From Chondrus crispus (Eukaryota > Rhodophyta > Florideophyceae > Gigartinales > Gigartinaceae): a DNA stretch of 64,000 bases. The stretch is from assembly GCF_000350225.1 (NCBI RefSeq), contig NW_005179168.1, forward strand, positions 64,031 through 128,030, given 5' to 3'. The position numbers and the translations under genes were made by a program. This document shows, one piece after another, positions 10,801 to 20,227 of the stretch. Numbering within the stretch: the stretch's first letter is position 1; every line of letters begins with the position of its first letter. The notes beneath the pieces were generated by a model, which ran no database searches, was not told the origin of the DNA, and saw nothing but the letters and a program-made list of their open reading frames with translations.

Positions 10801-11939
10801 TCAACCGATCGAGGTTGTTTCCAGCTACGAGGCCTCTCGAGAGCCTCGCAATCGACATCTTGGGGCCGCTCCCCAAGACGAGGACAGGAAAACGGTTCCT
10901 TCTCGTGATAACGGACCGCTTCAGTAAGCTGACGCAAGTCGTTACGCTCCGCACGATAACAGCGTACACGGTCGCAGTTGCGTTCTACGACTCGTGGGTG
11001 TTCAAGTATGGCGTCCCTCGCACGTTGCTTTCGGACAACGGCCCTCAGTTTAATGCCAAGTTCTTCCACAGCACGTGCCGCGTTTTGGGGATAACGAATT
11101 TGTACACTTCGGCGTACCATCCCCAGACGAACGGGCAAGTCGAGCGATATAACCGAACAATCGCCTCGATGCTGAGGAACTACGTGGGTGAACACCAGGA
11201 CGACTGGGATGTGTACTTGGGGCCGCTTACGTATGCGTACAACTCCCACGTACATCGAACCACACGCACTACGCCGTTTGAGCTCGTGCTCAGCAGGCCA
11301 CCGCTGGAGTTCTCTCTCCGACGGGCGGACGGCGACGCGCCCCCTTCCGATAGGGGGAACCAACGTGCCGAGTTCCTCAAGACCTTGGATTCGACTATCC
11401 AGAAGGCCTACGGGAGCCTGCGTCGGACGCAGGGTCGGTACAAGCGCGACTTCGATAAGCGCATACGACGTATTAATTCCCGGCTCCGTCCCGGAGAATA
11501 CATATATCTCAACCCCACCGATGGGGCTAAGACATCGAACAAACTCGCCTTGCCCGCTGTCGGACCCTACTGCGTGCTCGCCAATGACCGCCGAACCATC
11601 ACCATCGATCGTGATGGGGTCACCGAGCGAGTCTCCGCCGACCGCTGCGTGTACGCGCCGTCTCCGATAGACGCGCCACGAGCAAGTACGACGACCCCGC
11701 GGGACCTCGCGGATAAGGTCACCGCGGGAACGCAGTATGCCGTTGAACGGCTACTGAGACATCGAGTCATGGAAGACGGAACTACGAAGTTCCTCATCAA
11801 GTGGGCGGATTACGACGCGCCCACTTGGACTGCGCGGACTCACGTCCCGGAGGAGTTGGTGTCTCGTTACGCCCAACACCTCCGGAGGCGCACGGGCAGA
11901 AGCCTCTCCCCAGACGTGAACGCGGACGTTCACGCTTAA
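7845..11939 (+). CDS. Element B gag-remnant/RT/RNase H/integrase/chromodomain polyprotein
   Basis: This 1364-aa open frame begins with about 32 residues of gag N-terminus (MSQEFEPSIRSEAADLSP) fused in frame to the middle of protease (TVFRILFVVADQL). The capsid, zinc knuckle and protease DTC active site are therefore absent. Reverse transcriptase carries LDCNSGYWQIP and YLDD (about residues 475-478). RNase H has TDASAYQLG, but the usual ATEREC reads ATERKC (Lys codon 9852-9854), a likely loss of the catalytic Glu. Integrase has an HHCC-type zinc motif and DDE residues in DILGP, SDNGPQ and GQVERYNR. A chromodomain (YAVERLLRHR ... FLIKWADYDAPTW) ends the protein. The open frame suggests recent mobility, which would need proteins supplied in trans. 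Confidence 0.92.
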   Translation: MSQEFEPSIRSEAADLSPAAVQSPSAPSGDGDTVFRILFVVADQLAVPVLLGTAFMDTHVRCIDIEAQRMELRQGGSVAIVDGKGESTPPTRRHGRHTGRPDVREEAPQAIRIARWVTIPAMSQASVRVTTAGRGLVFLEPKPSLQHGHGVRLTNGVAEVLPNQTFDVIVANFSRRERRLPKHTAVGYAKRNPLSILTPERKVAQRIAHALHLTDVTDQVSGVGVGRSNSDDKTTAGGRGVDPDERSPLCQPTAKGTVLPLQKDPENSPMDWEKEIDLSYIDDDKLRGHVLEMLCKHSSLWSGALGTIQATEHRIPLEPGTKLIRSMPYRKGPAMREIVAKEVSKMLNAGVIEPASTEWASPVVLVPKKDGSLRFCVDYRRLNAKTAADSYPLPRMDDCIDSLGDAAVFTTLDCNSGYWQIPVAPEDRDKTTFTTHMGTFRHLRMPFGPKGAPATFQRALDIILSGVRWQICLVYLDDVIVFSRTHGEHARHLDTVLSLLRSSGISLKLKKCSFFRPKVHYLGHVISPGRLSVAVTAADAFKTFTFSRTLTQVRSFLGACNVYRRFVKGFAKIARPLTHMTCKDSDPDFYNPTELQLQAFENLKKCMITPPILAVPRHGRPYMIDTDASAYQLGCTLLQEHEEPNDWRPVGYWSYSLSDSERNYSATERKCFAVVWAVRTLRPYVEGTKFTVRTDHYALRWLMSLTESSGRLTRWRLRLAEYGFTIQYRPGRVHQVPDALSRLVSPKVADDPRPTVEVDDDIPTFDGGTTVRDVSNELADHVCTATCDHPAVHVFVTTRNQAEARTRSRVRTRDEPRGDDEAPALQGPNSFWEENDEFDAADIQRAEDPEAGGLDAPVAPPQDDLPAPLTIEEIAEEQRVDDFCQTVLARQSESRDSAFFEDHQGVLKRRHPFDPDIVQVVVPRTLRARLLRLCHNPAIAGHSGQNRMYYTLRREYYWPHLAADVAATVRGCRTCAMNRVKLRKHLNRSRLFPATRPLESLAIDILGPLPKTRTGKRFLLVITDRFSKLTQVVTLRTITAYTVAVAFYDSWVFKYGVPRTLLSDNGPQFNAKFFHSTCRVLGITNLYTSAYHPQTNGQVERYNRTIASMLRNYVGEHQDDWDVYLGPLTYAYNSHVHRTTRTTPFELVLSRPPLEFSLRRADGDAPPSDRGNQRAEFLKTLDSTIQKAYGSLRRTQGRYKRDFDKRIRRINSRLRPGEYIYLNPTDGAKTSNKLALPAVGPYCVLANDRRTITIDRDGVTERVSADRCVYAPSPIDAPRASTTTPRDLADKVTAGTQYAVERLLRHRVMEDGTTKFLIKWADYDAPTWTARTHVPEELVSRYAQHLRRRTGRSLSPDVNADVHA

Positions 11940-11948
11940 GGGGGGGCC
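11935..11948 (+). promoter_or_regulatory. Polypurine tract at the pol stop codon of element B
   Basis: CTTAAGGGGGGGCC overlaps the TAA stop of the polyprotein. About 35 bases around it (gtgaacgcggacgttcacgc and the following G-tract) recur in diverged form at 13992-14027 next to the 3' LTR. The same arrangement, a G-tract at the pol stop, occurs in A, D and F. It may act as a second, internal plus-strand priming site. Confidence 0.6.
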
Positions 11949-12439
11949 GGAACCGCTCCGTTACGGATAAGGGCATATCGACGAGCTCGCCTGAACTTAA
12001 GAGTCCGCTCCTGGAATTAGAACTTTTTGTCGCTAATCACGGCGCATGCCATGATTTAATTTTGGGAAGATTTCTTCCTCAGACGACAGCGCACCAATCA
12101 GGAACCGTGCTCAGATTTTTTGGCAGAAATTGTTTTCGCGGGAAATTACGACAATTTTTGGGATGATTTTCTGATTGCGCCGCGGACGGAAAAAGGTCGC
12201 AGCACACGTGTATTACAAGAAAAAGTCCCAATTCACGGCGCATTCCGTGTGGGAAATGGGTACCCTCCCCCGCAAATGGGATGACCGGAGGAGGCACCCC
12301 ACCAAAGCCAAGCGTGGCGGACGACGTCCCGCTGCCGGGCCCACCGGCTGAGAATCGGGAAGACTCCGACAAAGACACGGCCTCGAGCTTTCCACCGACC
12401 TTTTCCCCGCACCCCACGCGTGGGCATCGGAGCCGCGCT

Positions 12440-13610
12440 CCGGCACCCTCGCCACGACGCCAAGGACGCTAAGGAGAGAACTGACGCCGTGCGTCTGCGC
12501 CCTTGCCGCGGTGGCGAGGGGCGCGCTGAAGGAGAGAACGGACGCCGTGCGTCTGAGTCCTCGCCCCGGTGGCGAGGCGGCGCGCTGAAGGAGACGAATG
12601 CCACGCGCTCGCGCCCCGGCCTCCGGACGGCGAGGGGCGCGAAAGAAGACGACTACTGCACGCCCTGCCCTCGCCACCGACGGCGAGAGGCATCAAGACA
12701 ACGACCGCGTCGCGCGCCCTCGCCCCGAATGGCGAGGGACGCCGAGGATAAGAACGTTCGTCGCACGTTGGGCCCTCGTCACCGATGGCGAGGGGTCCCA
12801 AGGACAATACGAGCTTCAGTGCGTCCTGCGCCCGCGCCTCGATGGCGATGGGCGCGTTGATAAGGAGAATACCGTGCGCTCTGCCCTCGCCCCGATTGCC
12901 TGGGGGGACGAAAATGACACCCGCGTGGGACCTTGCCTCGGTGGAACCGGAGCACGAGAAGCGACGGAAAAAGTCCTCGGGGAGCGCCGCGGGCCGAGCT
13001 TGCGAGGCCCAGGCGCTTCCACGCGGACTTTCCGCCGCACCGCAGCGCGGAGTGGGGCGGCGGGCCGGATACTCCACGCGACGGGAATGACAGGCAACCG
13101 CGCTGCCCTACAAGCCCTCGCCGCCGACGGCGAGGGGGCCAAGAAGAATTGCATGCGTCGCGCGGCGTTGCGCGCCGCGCTCTCGCCATCAGTGGCGAGG
13201 GCCGACAAGGATAAGGATCGTAGTCGGGCGTCGTCGCCCGCCGCGCCCTCGGCATCGGTGGCGAGGGCCGCGAAGAATAAGGCCCGGCGTCACGCCTCGT
13301 TGGGCGCGGCGCCCTTGCTATCGGTGGCGAGGGCCCACAAGGATAAGGACCGGCGTCACGCGTCATTGCGCGCCGCGCCCTCGCCATCGGTAGCGAGGGC
13401 CGACAAGGATAAGAATCGTCGTCGCGCTTCGCCGCGCGCCGCGCCCTCGCCACGGACGGCGAGGGCCGGCAAGTCTACTGTACGACGGGGGGCAGTACCG
13501 ACCGCCACCGCCCGAGGCACAGGCGCCGGCGCGCCCGCCACGAAGGCGAGGTGTGCCAGATAGAAAACGGACTTCGCGTCTACGCGCTCTCGCCTCGACG
13601 GCGAGCGGCA
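12440..13610 (+). repeat. Degenerate hairpin array in the 3' region of element B
   Basis: About 15 units spaced roughly 60-65 bases apart each contain an inverted repeat of the type GCCCTCGCC...GGCGAGGGC with a 4-6 base loop. Good examples are near 12717, 13111, 13178, 13240, 13376 and 13441. Between hairpins the best-kept spacer reads like GACAAGGATAAGGATCG. Units near multiples of three leave long frames open on both strands (for example 12598-13563), giving Arg/Ala/Ser/Pro-rich peptides. I treat these as by-products. A nested-stem module (12966-13033) interrupts the array. Confidence 0.8.
12966..13033 (+). other. Nested three-stem module (B copy)
   Basis: Three inverted repeats are nested inside one another: AAAGTCC/GGACTTT (12970-12976 with 13025-13031), AGCGC/GCGCT (12983-12987 with 13013-13017) and GGGCC/GGCCC (12991-12995 with 13006-13010), around the 10-base loop GAGCTTGCGA. 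A near-identical copy is in the 3' region of F (47114-47178), and a rearranged one is in D (63324-63390). It looks like a structured RNA or DNA element of the retrotransposon 3' region. Its function is unknown. Confidence 0.65.
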
Positions 13611-13991
13611 AGAAGAAGGGTAGCGAATGACTACGCACCCGCCAACAGATCAGACAAATCCCGCTCTCCCGCGCCTCCGGCCGCCAAGAGGGAGCGATAC
13701 AATTGGTCAGCACGCCGCACGTCACCGCCCTCACCTCTGTCACACCGCACGTCGCTGAAAAAAGGGGGAGAGAAAACTCTGACGAAGGAAAGGCCCACGG
13801 ACGCGCACAAGGTCGCGCGGGAAGGGCAGAGGGGGTCAACGCAGGCTAAGAAAAGGGACGAGCAGTCGGCACGCGCGCAAATGAACGCGAACGGAGAAAC
13901 GGAGGACACTGACCGGGGGGCGGAGTTGTTAGAGGGAACGGAGGCGATCGTACCGATAGCGCGGTTGGACATTTCTTTAGCTCTACAACCC

Positions 13992-14027
13992 GTGGATGCG
14001 GACGTCCCGGCTTAAGGGGGGGGCCGT
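13992..14027 (+). promoter_or_regulatory. 3' polypurine tract of element B, in a diverged 35-bp repeat
   Basis: CTTAAGGGGGGGGGCCG directly precedes the 3' LTR. The preceding bases (gtggatgcggacgtcccgg) match the end of pol (gtgaacgcggacgttcacg), so this segment duplicates the pol terminus. The 2-kb 3' region therefore lies between two copies of the tract. Confidence 0.75.
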
Positions 14028-14605
14028 GGAGTATAATCCCCCCTGGGGCTTTTTAGTTAGATTAGATCAACAACGGGATCTAGTGCTGTAGAGCCTGATG
14101 CTCTACAGTACTACTGCGCGTGGCCACGTGTACCCCTCGGGTACCGGGCGCACACGTGCACACGTGTACCGTGCGGGACGGAAGCGCGTGTTATAGATTG
14201 TTTTGTGTAATAAATATGGAGCGGACCGGCGGGGTAGAGGAAGACAAGCACGGACTTGTCACCGACCGACCGTCAAGGTCCGACTTCCCGCTTATTCTAA
14301 GATAACGCTCGCTAATTACCTTAGAGCGGCACCGAGCGCGGGTTGAGGACGCGCGCGGTACGCCCACGAGCCGGCTCCGCCTCTGCCCGTCGGTACTGGA
14401 TCGTTACCCGGTACCGCGCCGGGGCGTCGAGGCGTCGAACCGCTCGCGCGTACCGGCGTCCTCCCCGTTCCCGCTCTACCACGCTACCCGGGCCCGCTGC
14501 CCGGTGCCGTTAGCTGGTGTCCCGCTTCACCCCTGTCTTCCCGATCGACAAGGGTCTCAGTCGAACTGCGCATACACCCCTATCGCTGGGGGTGTTTATG
14601 CTACA
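14028..14605 (+). repeat. 3' LTR of element B
   Basis: 578 bp, starting TGGAGTATAATCC (one change from the 5' LTR start) and ending TTTATGCTACA, followed by the TSD GAAAG. It lacks about 105 bp present in the 5' LTR, including two hairpins, and carries AATAAA near 14210 where the 5' LTR has ATTAAA. Scattered substitutions indicate that the insertion is not brand new. Confidence 0.9.
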
Positions 14606-15557
14606 GAAAGCTTCCGCAGATCTTCCTAGTCTGGCATTACGTCCAGACGAAGCACTCGAGTTGTGGCCATGGCAATTCGATGCCGCATGGCACATCGTAC
14701 GTGGTGCCCGTGACTGCCCGGTGTCCTGGCAACGTTCGTGGAAGGACTTGGCGACTAACGTGGACTCGTCGTACGTTGGCTATCGATTCGCTTCCGCTGA
14801 GTTCTTTGACGCCCGGCGTCCCCGCACCAGCCCACGGTCGAAGGCTTCTCCCTCGGCGTCGAAGCGCAGGGAGTATTTCAGCGGTCTAGACCCCCCCGCG
14901 CTCGTGGCACCAAACGTACGTACCACGACGTGGACCCTACCCCCACACGCACGAACATGGGAAGGGCTCGGCGCTTGGTCCTTCGGAACCTCAGGACGTG
15001 CTACAACTCGTCATTCCGCCCGCAGCGTTACGTACGCTCGAGGACATGCCCGCGCTACTCCGGGGTCGTCTGGACGAAGAGTGGCAGGTTCGTTTGCTTG
15101 TGGAGACCCTCTCCTCCTGGTATCGAACCAGATGGGCGAACTCGGTCGCACGGATTCGGAGCTCCAAGCTGTCCGAGAGTACCTTACGATCGCGCGGGAA
15201 GCCTCCAGTCAGAGCGGGGACATTGTTCGTGAGCTAACTCAACTCCTTTCCGAACGTCGCGAGGAGTTAGCTCACACGCGCCGTAGACTCAACGAATAGC
15301 GCGCGTATGCCGAGTCTTTGGGGCGGTCGGACGTACGCGGGGACCCGACGCCTGCACGTTTTACGGTGGACGCAGGATATCAGCCCGTCCCCTACGAGAG
15401 GTTGGGCGATCGTAATGTCCATCCGTTCCCGGCGCCCTACGTGACCTTCGATGCATACTCGCGCTACCCGGGGTACACCCCGCCTACGAACACGGGGACC
15501 CCGGGCTCGAGCGGCGCGAGTGGGCGCAACGACCAGTACTCGAACTCGGGTCGTTAG
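14606..15557 (+). pseudogene. ORF X of element A, C-terminal part
   Basis: This continues ORF X after element B: DLPSLALRPDEALELWPWQF aligns with residues 401-420 of the intact copy, and the segment VIPPAALRTLEDMPALLRGR with its residues 557-575. At least two frame changes (about 14890-14990 and near 15130) and a TAG at 15297-15299 break it. The end (SRYPGYTPPTNTGTPGS) parallels the APSYPGY...EPGS tail of the intact copy. A helical, charged stretch (REYLTIAREASSQSGDIVRE) corresponds to the coiled-coil region. It is a decayed member of an unrecognised family. Confidence 0.8.
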
Positions 15558-15691
15558 GTGAAAACGTCCGCGTATGTATCACCTCGGCCATCGGGCCGGT
15601 CGTCCACCTTCCCTCGCTGGGGAGTCAACTTTCGTAGTCGACTGGGGACCCGGCTTAACCGGGTTCCTCGACTTTCCGTACGTTAGTCCTT

Positions 15692-15697
15692 AATAAA
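15692..15697 (+). terminator. Polyadenylation signal after ORF X (A copy)
   Basis: AATAAA lies about 135 bases after the end of ORF X on its own strand. The intact copy in element D also has AATAAA shortly after its stop (60575-60580, minus strand). This supports ORF X as a separately transcribed antisense gene. Confidence 0.55.
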
Positions 15698-16554
15698 GTC
15701 TGAGCGTTCGGTGACTCTCTTGTTCGTCTGCCGGTGGGGAGGGCTTTGCGTACGTCCTGTAGTCCCCCTCAATCTTGGCCCAACGGGGCGGGATTTTCCC
15801 ATACGAAAAATATGGGTTTTCGGGAGCCCTTATCCCCTTTTTTCCTCTGTTCGAAACCGGGGCCACACGGACCCCTTTTGAGGCGGTCCGTGATCGCACG
15901 TACACGAAGCGTGCGATCGCATGTTATCTCTACCCGGCCGTTGCTGAGTGTTTTAGTCCGTCCCACTGGTTCTGTCGAAAGTAAGCCGTGCGCGCCGTAT
16001 GCCTCGTACGATTGCACCGGCGCCTCTCTTGGGTGTTACCGTTGGCCGCGTTACCACCTTTAACGTACGATGGTGGGTGGTGACGCGTTCCAAGCCCGTG
16101 ACGTACGACGACGCGGTTTCATAATTGAGGAGCTACGATCGGGAACCCCCCTGACTCCGAGCAGTCACCACATTTCATTTGTGGGGTACCGAAGGTTATA
16201 AAGTCGTAACCTTCGTGCACATTCGAGGGCCTGGGCGTACTCCGGGTCCTCTTGGTTGAGCCAATCGTGGAAGCAACCTCGAATGGTTGTTCTTTTTCGG
16301 AGACCCGTGACGTCAACGTACGAAGTCACGTCTCCATTCTCAGTTACCACGTACGGACGTATTCGTGCCTGGGCCCACGACGGGCTTTTACGACTCTGGC
16401 CGTGGACCATGCATGCACCATACGTTCGGTGTCATGCATTTGGTAGGTTGCCGTCGACGGCTGCCTGCCATGTTCCCCTTCGTTCACCCGGCTCTTCGTT
16501 CGCATCCCAGGTTTCCCTACTCGTGCTTTCCGAACGACTGCACGGGTGCGGTCG
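15698..16554. other. Intergenic part of A's 3' region
   Basis: I find no gene here. The stretch lies between the converging ORF X (+) and pol (-) of element A and contains many CGTACG hexamers. I see no repeats or hairpins comparable with those of B and D. Confidence 0.5.
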
Positions 16555-16570
16555 GGCCCCCTCCTTAAGC
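16555..16570 (-). promoter_or_regulatory. Polypurine tract at the pol stop of element A
   Basis: On the minus strand GCTTAAGGAGGGGGCC overlaps the TAA (16565-16567) that follows an Asp-Ala-His-Ala ending, equivalent to the pol ending of B, D and F. A similar tract precedes the 3' LTR at 4656-4672, so A too has two tracts, with ORF X between them. Confidence 0.62.
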
Positions 16571-18260
16571 GTGAGCGTCCCGATCACGACAGTTGTGGCC
16601 GTAGCCCTGTGTCGCCTTAGTGGCGCCGTACGTACTCCTCGACGAGATCGTTCGTAACGTCGGTTGAGTCTTGCCACGATGGCTCGTACTCTCCTTCCCA
16701 TTCGACGAGGAACTGGGTTTTTCCGTGCCGCGTACGGTGGCTGGCGATTCGTCTCGCAGAGAAGTACCCGTCGTGTTCTACAGTATCGCTCGGTGCGTCC
16801 TGTAGTTCACGACCAGTCTCCCGTTTATAAAGTACGGCAAAACGAGAGACTAGTTCCTCTGGGATGTTCGTTCGAGGTTCCAAGGTCGGCTCCGAGTAGC
16901 CCTCCCACTTGACGAGAAAGTGGAGCGAACCATCGTCGTGCCTCCGATGGCGGACGATGCGTTCGACTACGTACGTCGGCCCACCTGTCTTCTTACGTAG
17001 AAGGTCTTCGCGTGTCGTAACCCCTTGCGCCGGTGTGTTCGACAGGGCGGGTGCGAAGACACAACGGTCTGCGGAAACTCGTTAGATAATTCCGTTGCGA
17101 TCGATGACTATCGTACGTTCGTCATTCGAAATGACCTTGTACGGCCCCTCGGCGGGGCTCTGTAGCTTCGGAGTCTTCGATAGACCGTCCGTTAGATCCA
17201 GGAATACGTATTCGCCGGGGCGTAATTTCTGCTTGACCGCTCGAATGCGTTTGTCAAAATCCCTCTTGTAGCGTTGCTGCGTACGATGCAACTGCTTTCG
17301 TGTCCGTTTGAGGGTTTCTTCGAGGCGGACTCGGAAGTCCTCACGTGTCGTACGATCGGACGTGCGCTTCGTTTGCTCGATCGTGAACGGAGCGGGAGGT
17401 CTTGAAAAAACCAAATCGAACGGTGTGGTCTTCGTGCTTCGGTGCACATGGCAGTTATATGCGTACGTCAAACCACCCACGTAGTCATCCCAATCGTTTT
17501 GGTGTTCGTTAACGTAATTACGTAGCATGGAAGGGATGGTACGATTATATCGCTCCGTCTGTCCGTTCGTTTGCGGATGGTATGATGATGTAAAGAGGTT
17601 CGTTACCCCCAGCAACCGGCAAATCGAACGGAAGAACTTTGCCGCGAACTGTGGACCGTTGTCCGACAGTAGAGACTTGGGGACTCCGTAGTTGTACACT
17701 CAAGCCTCGCAAAAGGCCATGGATACAGAGTGAGTCCTGATTGTACGCAGTCTGACCACTTGCGTGAGCTTGGTGAAACGATCGGTCATCACCAGTAAAT
17801 ACTGTCGTCCGTGCTTGGTCCGGGGCATCGGCCCGAGGATGTCGATCGCAACATCCTCTAGCGGACGTTCCGCGGGGAAAAGCTTCATGACATTCGTACT
17901 TTTTCGAAGCTTGACCCTGTTAAGGGCACATCGCCCACAATTACGAACGGTCGCGGCGATGTCCACGGCCATATGTGGCCAGTAATACGTACGTCGTAAC
18001 ACGTAATACATACGGTTCTGGTCCGGATGCCCAGCGATGGCCGGGTCGTGTGCCAGGGTCAGCATTCGTGCCCTTAGCGAGCGGGGCACGACTATCTGTA
18101 TGATCTCCGGATCATACTGATGCTTACGTTTAAGCAACCCATCGCGGTCCTCGAAGAACGCAGAGTCTCGACGTGCCGACTGACGTACGATAATAGTCTG
18201 GCAGAAATCGTCCGTCTTCTGCTCTTCGACGAGCTCCTCGAGAGACAAGGGGGCAGGCAG
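16565..18260 (-). pseudogene. Element A integrase with two tandem chromodomains
   Basis: The integrase zinc motif (HDPAIAGH ... CGRCALNRVKL) is followed by the core with DDE residues in DILGPMP, SDNGPQF and GQTERYNR. In-frame stops break it: TGA at 17700-17702 where relatives have Trp, and TAA at 17082-17084. After integrase come two chromodomain-like modules in one frame. The first (about 16850-16980) reads YVVERIVRHRRHDDGS then FLVKWEGYSEPT. The second (about 16625-16780) reads FSARRIASHRTRHGKT then FLVEWEGEYEPSW. B, D and F have one. Chromodomains of chromoviruses are known to bind modified histones and guide integration. The final codons lie in a shifted frame. The double module is unusual. 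Confidence 0.83.
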
Positions 18261-20227
18261 TCGATCGTTATCTCCCCCTCCTTGTTGCGACCTGACGTAT
18301 TCGGCGGCTTTTTCGATGTCGAAAAATCGACATCGTCATCGTTCGCATCGGCTGCCTCTTCGTTCGGCGAGTCGTCTTCGTCTAGCCTCGATGGCTCAGC
18401 AGGGGTGGTCGTTCGTGTACCCCTGCCACTACTCGTCGTAACGAAAACGACTTCCAAGGAGTGATCGCACGATTGCGTACACCTATGTCCAGGTAGCTCG
18501 TTCGAAATGTCCTGGACTACATTACAGTTTTCCACGTCCCTCGGCGGGTCGTACACCGATAACTCTTCATCGATTGACGGCTGACGCCTTGCGTGCCGCG
18601 TCAGTAGACGGGACAACGCGTCCGGCACTTGATGGACTCGGCCAGGTCGGTACTGTATCGTAAAATCGAACTCGGCGAGTCGTAACCGCCAACGAATCAA
18701 ATGACCGGACGACTCGGTTAATGACATAAGCCATCGTAAGGCGTCAAGTTCCGTACGTATTTTGAACCTCGTCCCTTCGATATAGGGACGGAGTGACGTG
18801 ATCGCCCACACCACCGCGTAACACTCTCGCTCGGTAGCAGAGTAGTTACGCTCGCTCTCGTTGAGCGCGTACGACCAATTGCCTACGAGGTTCCAGTCGT
18901 CAGGTTCATCCTGCTCTTGGAGTAACGTACACCCAAGTTGATACGCCGATGCATCCGTGTCGATCAAGTACGGCTTACTTAACCGGGGTAGAGCCAATAC
19001 GGGCGGCTCCACCATCCTCTTCTTGAGCTCTCCGAAAGCTTCGAGCTGCCCATCTGTAGGATTATCAAAATACGGATCTGCGTCCTTCCTCGTCATCTCC
19101 GTCAACGGACGGGCGATTTTCGAAAAGCCCTTTACAAAGCGGCGGTAGACGTTGCACGTTCCGAGGAACGAGCGGAACTGAGTTAACGTACGTGGAAACT
19201 CAGCGTCCTTAAACGCAGCTGCACTGTCTTCGGCGACGTGCAGCTTTCCCGGCGTAATGACGTACCCGAGGTACTGTACGCGTCGCTGGTAGAATGCGCA
19301 TTCCTTCAGCTTCAGCGAAACTCCTGCTGTTCGAAGCAGGGAGAGCACCGTATCGAGATGCTTCAATTGTTCCTCCTCCGAGCGGGAGAACACGATAAAT
19401 TCATCGAGATAGATGAGACATATCTGCCAACGTACGGCGGACAGAAATATGTCGAGCGCACGCTGAAATGTTGCGGGCGCATTCTTAAGCCCGAATGGCA
19501 TACGTAAGTACCTGAACGTTCCTAGATACGTCGTGAACGTTGTCTTGTCGTGATCGGACGCTGCGACGGGTATCTGCCAGTAACCGGAGTTACATTCGAG
19601 GGTGGTGAAGATACGTGCGTCACCCAACGAGTCGATACAATCATCCATACGTGGAAGAGGGTATGCGTCCGTCAGCGTCTTCGTGTTTAGACGTCGGTAG
19701 TCAACAAAGAAGTGCAGCGAGCCGTCCTTCTTCGGAACTAGGACGACTGGCGACGCCCACTCGGAAGTGGCGGGTTCGATAACCCCTACGTCGAGCATCT
19801 TGCTCACCTCGGCCTTAATTCGTTCGCGCATGGCCGGTCCCTGAAGAGAGGGCATGGAACGTATCGGACGAGTTCCCGGTTCCAAATCAATACGATGCTC
19901 GGTCGCAGATATCGTACCGAGGGATCCGTCCCACATCGACGAATGCTTACGTAGCACTGTCATGACTTCCGTACGTAATTCTTCGTCTTCGATATGGGCG
20001 AGATCGATCTCGGACTCCCAGTCAGACGGTGACTCAGGCTCCGGAGCAGTCTTCTGTGTGCGGGCTTCGGCCCCGTTCGCCACTTTCGAATTTACACGAT
20101 CCGCGGGCCCTCCTTCGTTCGTCATGGGCCCGGTTTCATCTGAAATCATCGAAATATTCATCACGGCCCCAATAGTCTCGGCTACTTTACGTTCGGGTGC
20201 CAGAATTGCGAGCGGATTCCTTTTTGC
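18250..20227 (-). pseudogene. Element A reverse transcriptase and RNase H
   Basis: Long frame with Ty3/gypsy RT motifs (LECNSGYWQIP, LRMPFGLKNAPATFQ) and RNase H motifs (IDTDASAYQLG, YSATERECYAVVW). The catalytic YxDD box reads YLDE: Glu replaces the second Asp (codon at 19400-19402, minus strand), which should abolish polymerase activity. The frame shifts near 18250 at the junction with integrase. Upstream, a TAA at 20228-20230 separates it from protease in the same frame. Codon-level sequence is rich in CGTACG, unlike B, D and F. Confidence 0.87.

Larger units (their letters stand above)
7082..14605 (+). mobile_element. Gypsy element B: complete, gag-deleted derivative (TSD GAAAG)
   Basis: The 7524-bp element starts TGTAGTATAATCCCC and ends TTTATGCTACA, with GAAAG at 7077-7081 and 14606-14610. 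It has two LTRs, a primer-binding site, one long ORF, a polypurine tract at the ORF stop, a 2-kb hairpin-rich 3' region and a second polypurine tract before the 3' LTR. Most of gag and the catalytic start of protease are deleted in frame. It is inserted inside ORF X of element A, so it is younger than A. The LTRs differ by roughly a dozen substitutions plus one deletion of about 105 bp in the 3' copy. Confidence 0.93.

Noticed and set aside
12213-13563. Several long overlapping ORFs on both strands in the B hairpin region
   Set aside because: They arise from GC-rich repeat units near multiples of three; the peptides are low-complexity Arg/Ala/Ser/Pro and open in many frames at once.
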